A stretch of 64,000 nt of DNA from Gammaproteobacteria bacterium (GTDB taxonomy: Bacteria > Pseudomonadota > Gammaproteobacteria > Steroidobacterales > Woeseiaceae), in the NCBI GenBank assembly GCA_030429005.1, contig JAUIDP010000001.1, forward strand, positions 1 to 64,000, given 5' to 3'. The stretch's first letter is position 1; every line of letters begins with the position of its first letter. This document shows, piece by piece, positions 57,440 to 64,000 of this stretch. Below the pieces are notes generated by a model. That model did not search any database. It was not told the DNA's origin and saw nothing but the letters and a program-made list of their open reading frames with translations. The translations under genes were made by a program, and so were the position numbers.

Positions 57440-59238
57440 GCTGCACGCCCCCTGGCAACTTCTTCGAGAACCCGGTCGACGACAAAACCCGCATTCAACG
57501 GCATGCCGTTGTAGTGCAACAGCGGCACCAGCTTGGCCGGATCCACCCCCGCGTCGAGCAGCAACAGTGAACGCAGCTGCGCGTCGCGATTTTGCTCGAC
57601 GACATACACGACTTCGTGCTGGTCAATGAATTCTTTCACGGCATCACTGAACGGGAAGGCACGCACCCGGCAATAATCCAGGTTGATCTTCTGCGCAGCG
57701 AGGCGATCCCGCGCTTCGACACAGGCGCCATCGCCGCTACCGATCGTCAGCAGCCCGGCCTTGTTGAATCGCGAGACCTCGAATTCCGCTTCGGGCAGCG
57801 TCTGCCGGGCTGTCTCCCACTTGACCAGCAGCCGATCTACGACATCCTGGTAGGCCGCAGAATCTTCCGTGTAGGCGCCATGGCGCGTGTGCCCCGAACC
57901 GCGCGTAAAATAAGAGCCCTTGGGATGGACGCCGGGCAACGTACGGTAGGGAATGCCATCCCCGTCGACGTCCATGTAGCGGTAGAATTTTTCCATTTCC
58001 TCAAGCTGTTCCGCGCTGAGTACCTTGCCGCGATCGCGCACCACGTTCTCGTCAAATTCGAAATCCGGCACCATCCAGTCGTTCATGCCGATATCCAGGT
58101 CCGACATGACAATGACCGGGGTCTGCAGCCGCTCAGCATAGTCGAACGCGGACTGCGCCATCTCGAAACACTCCTTCGGGTCTTTCGGAAACAGCAGCAC
58201 GTGCCGCGTATCGCCGTGCGAGGCATAGGCACAACTCAGGATGTCCGACTGCTGTGTGCGCGTCGGCATGCCGGTCGACGGCCCGGTGCGCTGGACATTA
58301 AAAATCACCGCGGGTATTTCCGCGTAGTAGGCAAAGCCGATGAATTCGCTCATCAGCGATATGCCCGGCCCGCTGGTTGGCGTGAAAGAGCGCGCACCGT
58401 TCCAGGCAGCGCCGAGTACCATGCCGATTGCAGCAAGTTCATCTTCGGCCTGGATAATGCAGTAGGTGCGCTCGCCGGTTTTCGGATCCGTACGATAGCG
58501 GGAACAGAACGACCGAAACGCATCCATCAGCGACGTTGATGGCGTGATCGGGTACCAGGCGCCAACCGTCGCGCCGGCATACATGCAACCCAGGCCCGCT
58601 GCCGTATTTCCATCAATTACGATATGTCCGCTGGTGCCATCCATCGCTTCGACCTTGCAGGCCAGCGGACAGACAAAGTTTTCCCGGGCATAGTCGTAAC
58701 CTAGGCGAATCGCCTTCATGTTCGAATCCACCAGGTGCTTCTTGTCCGCAAAGGTTTCTTCGAGCAGCGTCGTGATGATGTCCAGGTCGATGTCGAGCAA
58801 AGCGGCAACAACGCCGACATAGGCGATATTCTTCATCAGGATGCGTGCACGTGCACCGTCAAAGTTTTCATTGCACATGCGCGACAGCGGTACTCCGAGC
58901 ACCGTCACATCATCCCTGTCGAGCTGTTTGTGTCTTGGCCAGGTTGAGTCATACAGCAGCCAGCCGCCGCTGCTGACATCGGCGAGGTCGCGCGCATAGG
59001 TTTGCGCATTCATCGCGACCATGATGTCGACGCGATCAGACCGTGACTGGTAACCGTCACCGGTAACCCTGATCTCGTACCAGGTCGGCAGCCCCTGGAT
59101 GTTGGACGGAAAGTAGTTCTTGCCAACGACCGGGATGCCCATGCGAAAAATCGACTTCATCAGCAAGCCGTTCGCACTTGCCGAACCGGTACCATTGACC
59201 GTGGCGATCTTGACGACGACGTCGTTAACTGTTGCCAC
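57436..59238 (-). CDS. 2-oxoacid:acceptor oxidoreductase subunit alpha (gamma-alpha fusion)
   Basis: N-terminal gamma domain; GNTAAGLGCMYAGATVGAWYPITPSTSLMDAF; ATGA coupling with beta subunit. Confidence 0.93.
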   Translation of the reverse strand: MATVNDVVVKIATVNGTGSASANGLLMKSIFRMGIPVVGKNYFPSNIQGLPTWYEIRVTGDGYQSRSDRVDIMVAMNAQTYARDLADVSSGGWLLYDSTWPRHKQLDRDDVTVLGVPLSRMCNENFDGARARILMKNIAYVGVVAALLDIDLDIITTLLEETFADKKHLVDSNMKAIRLGYDYARENFVCPLACKVEAMDGTSGHIVIDGNTAAGLGCMYAGATVGAWYPITPSTSLMDAFRSFCSRYRTDPKTGERTYCIIQAEDELAAIGMVLGAAWNGARSFTPTSGPGISLMSEFIGFAYYAEIPAVIFNVQRTGPSTGMPTRTQQSDILSCAYASHGDTRHVLLFPKDPKECFEMAQSAFDYAERLQTPVIVMSDLDIGMNDWMVPDFEFDENVVRDRGKVLSAEQLEEMEKFYRYMDVDGDGIPYRTLPGVHPKGSYFTRGSGHTRHGAYTEDSAAYQDVVDRLLVKWETARQTLPEAEFEVSRFNKAGLLTIGSGDGACVEARDRLAAQKINLDYCRVRAFPFSDAVKEFIDQHEVVYVVEQNRDAQLRSLLLLDAGVDPAKLVPLLHYNGMPLNAGFVVDRVLEEVARGRAA

Positions 59239-61018
59239 TCGCCCTTTCCTGGTTGTCTGCTGCGTACGGAATCAGCACTTTGGATTTCTGCATGTCCCAC
59301 GCTCCGGTCGGGCAACGCTCGGCGCACAGTCCGCAGTGCACGCACAGGTCCTCGTCTTTGACCATCACTCGGGCCGTTTGTGGCAGCCCGGCAGACACGT
59401 ACAACGCCTGTTCCAGGTTTTCTGCCGGGGCGCGCAGCCGGTTGCGCAGATCGGCTTCGTCACCATTTTCCGTAATCGTCAGGCAATTCACCGGACAGAT
59501 GTCGAGACAGGCATCGCATTCAATGCAAAGTTCTGCGGCAAAAACGGTCTGGATATCGCAGTTCAGGCAACGCTCGACTTCCTGCACGGCCTGCTCGGCT
59601 GTAAAACCCAGCTCAACCTCGATATCGAGCTTCTTGAACCGTTCCTTCAGATCGACATGCGGCATCAGCCTGCGGGTAGCCGGGTCATAGTCGTTGGAGT
59701 AGCTCCACTCATGCATGCCCATCTTCTGGCTGGACAGGTTGACACCGACCGGAAGACGGTCGTGCAGGTCTTCACCCTGGCAGTACTTGTGTATCGAGAT
59801 TGCCGCTTCGTGCCCGTGCGCTACGGCCCAGATAATGTTCTTGGGCCCGAATGCCGAGTCACCACCGAAGAAAACGCCATCGCGCGAACACATCATCGTG
59901 GTTTCGTCGACGATCGGGCAGTCCCAATCGTTGAACTCAATGCCGATATCCCGCTCGATCCATGGGAACGCGTTGTCCTGCCCGATCGCCAGGATGACAT
60001 CGTCGCAGGGGATCATTTTCTCACCAACCACTGTGCCGCGGTCGATGCCGCCACTCTCGTCGACCTTGTATTCCATCAGCTCGAAGGTCATGCCGACGAG
60101 CTTGCCATCCTCGATGACGAAGTCTTTCGGCGAATGGTTGACGATGATCTCGACATTCTCCTCTTCGGCATCCTCCAGTTCCCAGTCGGATGCCTTGAAG
60201 AAGCCGCGCGGCTTGCGCGCCATGACCTTGACGTCAGTCGCACCGAGGCGCAGCGAGGTCCGGCAACAGTCCATAGCGGTGTTGCCAACACCGATAATCA
60301 GTACCTTGTCGCCGATTTCGTCGATGTGATCGAAAGCCACCGACTCCAGCCAGTCGATACCGATATGAATATTGTCGCTGTCGTAACGGCCGGGAATTTC
60401 GAGGTTCTTGCCGCGCGGCGCGCCGGTGCCGACGAAGATCGCATCGAATCCGTCGTCGAGCAGCGCCTTCAGGCTGTCGATCGGATGATTCATCCTGACG
60501 TCGACACCCATGTTGACGATGTAGTCGATCTCTTCATCGAGAACAGTCGGCGGCAGGCGGAACTGCGGGATATTGGTGCGCATCAGGCCGCCGGTGGTGT
60601 CGAGCGCCTCGAAAATCGTTACTTCGTAGCCAAGCGGCCGCAGGTCGTTGGCAACTGTCAATGACGCGCAACCGGCCCCGATCAGAGCAACTTTCTTACC
60701 GTTGGAGGGCGCGCCCGTGGGCAGGCGATCGACGATGTCGTCCTTGTGGTCCGCAGCCACCCGCTTCAGGCGGCAAATTGCAACCGGCCGCTCTTCCACC
60801 CGGCCGCGACGGCATGCGGGTTCGCAGGGCCGGTCGCAAACACGCCCGAGAATCCCGGGAAACACGTTGGACTTGCGATTCTCTATATAGGCGTCGCTGA
60901 ATCGACCCTGTGCGATCAGGCGAATGTACTCGGGAACGTCGGTATGCGCCGGACAGGCGAACTGGCAGTCGACAACCTTGTGAAAGTACTCGGGGTTGGA
61001 GGTATCAGTCGGTTTCAT
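59225..61018 (-). CDS. GltD-like FAD/NAD(P) oxidoreductase with C-terminal 2x[4Fe-4S] ferredoxin domain
   Basis: CQFACPAHTDVPEYIRLI, GAGCASLTVANDLRPLGYEVTIFEA, CIECDACLDICPVNC and CVHCGLCAERCPTGAW. Confidence 0.92.
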   Translation of the reverse strand: MKPTDTSNPEYFHKVVDCQFACPAHTDVPEYIRLIAQGRFSDAYIENRKSNVFPGILGRVCDRPCEPACRRGRVEERPVAICRLKRVAADHKDDIVDRLPTGAPSNGKKVALIGAGCASLTVANDLRPLGYEVTIFEALDTTGGLMRTNIPQFRLPPTVLDEEIDYIVNMGVDVRMNHPIDSLKALLDDGFDAIFVGTGAPRGKNLEIPGRYDSDNIHIGIDWLESVAFDHIDEIGDKVLIIGVGNTAMDCCRTSLRLGATDVKVMARKPRGFFKASDWELEDAEEENVEIIVNHSPKDFVIEDGKLVGMTFELMEYKVDESGGIDRGTVVGEKMIPCDDVILAIGQDNAFPWIERDIGIEFNDWDCPIVDETTMMCSRDGVFFGGDSAFGPKNIIWAVAHGHEAAISIHKYCQGEDLHDRLPVGVNLSSQKMGMHEWSYSNDYDPATRRLMPHVDLKERFKKLDIEVELGFTAEQAVQEVERCLNCDIQTVFAAELCIECDACLDICPVNCLTITENGDEADLRNRLRAPAENLEQALYVSAGLPQTARVMVKDEDLCVHCGLCAERCPTGAWDMQKSKVLIPYAADNQERASGNS

Positions 61019-61111
61019 GAATGTGAAGCGTTAGCCCCTGAGTGCCTCTATGCACGCTTTCCCGTCCGTCATTTGGGGCTAGCATAACGGCATCGAACGG
61101 AAAGGCAAACT

Positions 61112-62458
61112 TTATCGCCCCCGGATGAATTCGAGTCTTTCGCCGGGCACTTCTCCGGTAAGTTTGCCGTCCTGCCACACAATCGTGCCATTGATTATTG
61201 TCGTATCGATTGTTGCCGGGAATCTGTGTCCCGCGAACGGCGTCCATTTGCACTTGTAGAGAACATTTTCGTCCGTCGCCGTGAAGGACCGGTCCGGATC
61301 GACCAAGACCAGGTCGGCGAAATAGCCTTCGCGCAGATAGCCGCGTTCCGGCACACCGAAAAGATCCGCTGGTGCATGACATGCCCGGTCGACCAGCAAT
61401 TCCGGGGTTATGGCGCCTGCGGCAACCAGTTCGAACAGTACCTGCACGGCATGCTGCACCAGCGGCAGTCCGGCCGGGGCCTTGAAGTAGCTGTTGTTTT
61501 TCTCGGCCAGCGTATGCGGCGCGTGGTCAGTTGCGATGATATCGAGACGGCCGTCGTTCAGTGCCGCAAGCAGCGCTTCACGGTCGCTGCTGGCCTTGAT
61601 AGCCGGGTTGCACTTGATACGTGTCCCGAGTTCCGGGTAGCGGGACTCGTCGAAAAACAGGTGGTGCACACACACCTCGCCGGTGATGCGTTTTTCCGAA
61701 CGAGGCTTCGTGGAGAACAGTTCCATCTCGATTGCCGTCGTCAGGTGCAGGACATGCAGCAACGCGTCGTAGCGCCGGGCCAGTTCCATGGCAAAACTCG
61801 ATGACGTCAGGCAGGCATTGGCAGACCGGATCTTCGGGTGCTCGGTCATCGGAACGTCCTCACCGAACTGCTGCCGGGCATGCGTTTCGTTTTCCCAGAT
61901 TGTCGGCGAGTGTTCGCAATGTGTAACGACCATGATCGGCGCGTCCCTGAAAATAAGGTCCAGCGCCGCCGGGTCGTCGACCAGCATATCGCCGGTCGAC
62001 GCTCCCATGAACGCCTTGATGCCGCAAGCCTCGCCGACCTCGAGGCGTCGAATCTCTTCAATGTTGCTGTTGGTAGCACCGAAGTAGAATCCGTAGTTCG
62101 CCGTACAACGACCGGCTGCCCGCTGATACTTGTTGGCCAGTTCTTCCCGGGTTGTCGTCAGCGGGTTGACATTCGGCATGTCCATGAAGCTGGTGATGCC
62201 GCCGGCTGCCGCCGCCGCCGACTCTGTTGCCAGGTCGCCTTTTTCGGTCAGACCCGGTTCGCGAAAATGCACCTGGTCATCAATCATGCCTGGCATCAGG
62301 TACTTGCCCGCGGCGTCGATAACCGCGGCCCCCTCGCCTGCATCGATTTGCCCCGCAATAGCTTCGATTCGCTGCCCGTCGACCAGCAAGTCCCGCTCGA
62401 CGACCTCACCCTCATTAATCAGGCGCGCATTCGTAATCAGTATCTTGCCGGTTGCCAT
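61112..62458 (-). CDS. pyrC: dihydroorotase
   Basis: DDQVHFREPGLTEKGDLATES, MDMPNVNPLTTT, IIATDHAPHTLAEKN. Confidence 0.92.
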   Translation of the reverse strand: MATGKILITNARLINEGEVVERDLLVDGQRIEAIAGQIDAGEGAAVIDAAGKYLMPGMIDDQVHFREPGLTEKGDLATESAAAAAGGITSFMDMPNVNPLTTTREELANKYQRAAGRCTANYGFYFGATNSNIEEIRRLEVGEACGIKAFMGASTGDMLVDDPAALDLIFRDAPIMVVTHCEHSPTIWENETHARQQFGEDVPMTEHPKIRSANACLTSSSFAMELARRYDALLHVLHLTTAIEMELFSTKPRSEKRITGEVCVHHLFFDESRYPELGTRIKCNPAIKASSDREALLAALNDGRLDIIATDHAPHTLAEKNNSYFKAPAGLPLVQHAVQVLFELVAAGAITPELLVDRACHAPADLFGVPERGYLREGYFADLVLVDPDRSFTATDENVLYKCKWTPFAGHRFPATIDTTIINGTIVWQDGKLTGEVPGERLEFIRGR

Positions 62459-62601
62459 GGTCGTGTTACGTATCCCTGTGCGGTTCGCTCGATCGTACTA
62501 TCGTTCAGGCAGGGGTGGCAGTATGCGAGGGAATCCGGCCAATTGCCACGCCGAGCCCACAGAATTTTGCGGGCGCCGCCCGGTTGTGCGATAACCGCCG
62601 C

Positions 62602-64000
62602 ATGAATGACTTTACCGAACAGGTTGACCGCGCGCGCGTCTACGATGTGGCGATCGAATCGCCGCTCGAACTCGCACCGGTGCTTTCGCAACGACTCGGC
62701 AACCGCGTCCTGCTGAAGCGCGAAGACCTGCAGAGTGTCTTTTCGTTCAAATTGCGTGGTGCATACAACAAGATCGCCCACCTGTCCGACGCCGATGCCG
62801 CACGCGGGGTGATCTGCAGCTCTGCCGGCAATCATGCGCAGGGCGTCGCCCTCGCCGCCCAGCGCCGCGGCGTGCGTGCTGTCGTCGTGATGCCTGTCAC
62901 GACACCGGCGATCAAGGTCAACGCAGTGCGAGGCTACGGCGGCGAAGTCGTATTGCACGGTGACAGCTACGACGACGCGTATGCGAAGGCATGCGAACTG
63001 ATGGATAAAGAGGGGCTGGTTTTCATCCACCCCTTTGACGACCCGCAGGTTATTGCCGGCCAGGGAACGATTGGCCGCGAGCTTCTGAGGCAATGCCAGG
63101 ATGATATTTACGCCGTGTTTGTGCCGATAGGTGGCGGCGGCCTGATTGCTGGCATTGCAACTTATATAAAAGCGCATCGTCCGGAAATTCGCATCGTCGG
63201 CGTGGAGCCCGAAGATTCGGCAGCAATGCGCGAATCGATTGACGCGGGCAAACCGGTAACATTGGAGCATGTCGGTATTTTTGCAGACGGCGTGGCCGTT
63301 AAGAGGGTCGGCGACAACACCTTGCGCGCCTGTCAGCAATACGTAGACGAGTTCATGACGGTCGACACAGACCAGATTTGCGCCGCAATCCGGGATATTT
63401 TCGAGGACACCCGCTCGATCGTTGAGCCTGCGGGCGGCCTGGCCGTTGCCGGCCTGAAGAAGTACCTGGCTGCCAACAAGCTACGGGGCAAGACTTTCAT
63501 AACGATAAACTGCGGTGCCAACGTGAATTTCGACCGGCTGCGGCATATCGCCGAACGCGCGGCGGTCGGCGAGCAGACCGAGATGTTGCTTGCTGCCGAG
63601 ATACCTGAGGAGCCCGGCAGTTTCCGGAGTTTCTGCGAGGCCCTTGGCCGCCGCGGCGTCACCGAGTTCAACTATCGCTACAATAACAACAGTGCCGCGC
63701 ATATTTTCGTCGGTGTGCAACTGACCGACGGGCTTGCCGAGCGCGAACAACTGCTTGCATCGCTGCGCGCTGCCGGCTATCCGGTCGCCGATCTCAGCGA
63801 CAACGAAATGGCCAAGCTGCATGTCCGACACATGGTCGGCGGACCCTCATCCGGTGTCCGGAACGAACGCCTGTTTCGATTCGAGTTCCCGGAACGTCCC
63901 GGTGCACTGATTGATTTCCTGCAGGCAATCGGTACCGACTGGAATATCAGCCTGTTCCATTATCGTAACCACGGATCGGATTTCGGCCGCATCCTGGCGG
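62602..64000 (+). CDS. ilvA: threonine ammonia-lyase, biosynthetic (3' truncated by window end)
   Basis: LLKREDLQSVFSFKLRGAYNKI, SSAGNHAQGVALAA, PIGGGGLIAGIA, C-terminal ACT-like FEFPERPGALIDFLQ; not in ORF track because it has no stop in window. Confidence 0.95.
   Translation, partial: MNDFTEQVDRARVYDVAIESPLELAPVLSQRLGNRVLLKREDLQSVFSFKLRGAYNKIAHLSDADAARGVICSSAGNHAQGVALAAQRRGVRAVVVMPVTTPAIKVNAVRGYGGEVVLHGDSYDDAYAKACELMDKEGLVFIHPFDDPQVIAGQGTIGRELLRQCQDDIYAVFVPIGGGGLIAGIATYIKAHRPEIRIVGVEPEDSAAMRESIDAGKPVTLEHVGIFADGVAVKRVGDNTLRACQQYVDEFMTVDTDQICAAIRDIFEDTRSIVEPAGGLAVAGLKKYLAANKLRGKTFITINCGANVNFDRLRHIAERAAVGEQTEMLLAAEIPEEPGSFRSFCEALGRRGVTEFNYRYNNNSAAHIFVGVQLTDGLAEREQLLASLRAAGYPVADLSDNEMAKLHVRHMVGGPSSGVRNERLFRFEFPERPGALIDFLQAIGTDWNISLFHYRNHGSDFGRILA

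Noticed and set aside
59120-60664. 514-aa plus ORF across the GltD-like gene
   Set aside because: Antisense shadow; iron-sulfur and FAD motifs are on the minus strand.
62437-63339. 300-aa minus ORF at the right end
   Set aside because: Antisense to the start of ilvA, which is clearly coding on the plus strand.
1-64000. CRISPR arrays, tRNA/rRNA genes, prophage or IS transposases
   Set aside because: None seen on inspection; no spaced direct-repeat arrays, cloverleaf T-loop motifs or transposase/integrase ORFs recognized.

Overview
GC-rich bacterial chromosomal window with gammaproteobacterial-type gene content (PpnN, GlnE, CysB, KdkA, PBP4, MltD, HtpG, FolD, PyrC, IlvA); taxonomy is inferred from gene content only. 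Coding is dense on both strands. I saw no rRNA, tRNA, CRISPR array, prophage or intact transposon. Most genes are housekeeping or envelope functions. Main points for follow-up: (1) a locus at 26.0-28.7 kb with a double-PAS sigma-54 activator, a divergent near-consensus -24/-12 promoter, two 16-bp repeats exactly 40 bp apart, a 51-aa single-TM small protein absent from the ORF track, and a structured 3' region; (2) a self-contained ~0.2 kb transcription unit at 49.6-49.8 kb encoding a 31-aa peptide behind a near-perfect extended Shine-Dalgarno and followed by a strong hairpin; (3) a 43-bp perfect inverted repeat at the window start that supplies the 3' end of a hydrolase gene; (4) a ~200 bp AT-rich intergenic region with helically phased A/T tracts; (5) overlap of about 10 of 13 convergent gene pairs at their 3' ends; (6) a truncated ExbD-like periplasmic domain; (7) a likely non-ATG start for ppnN. 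All calls come from reading the sequence; no searches were run.
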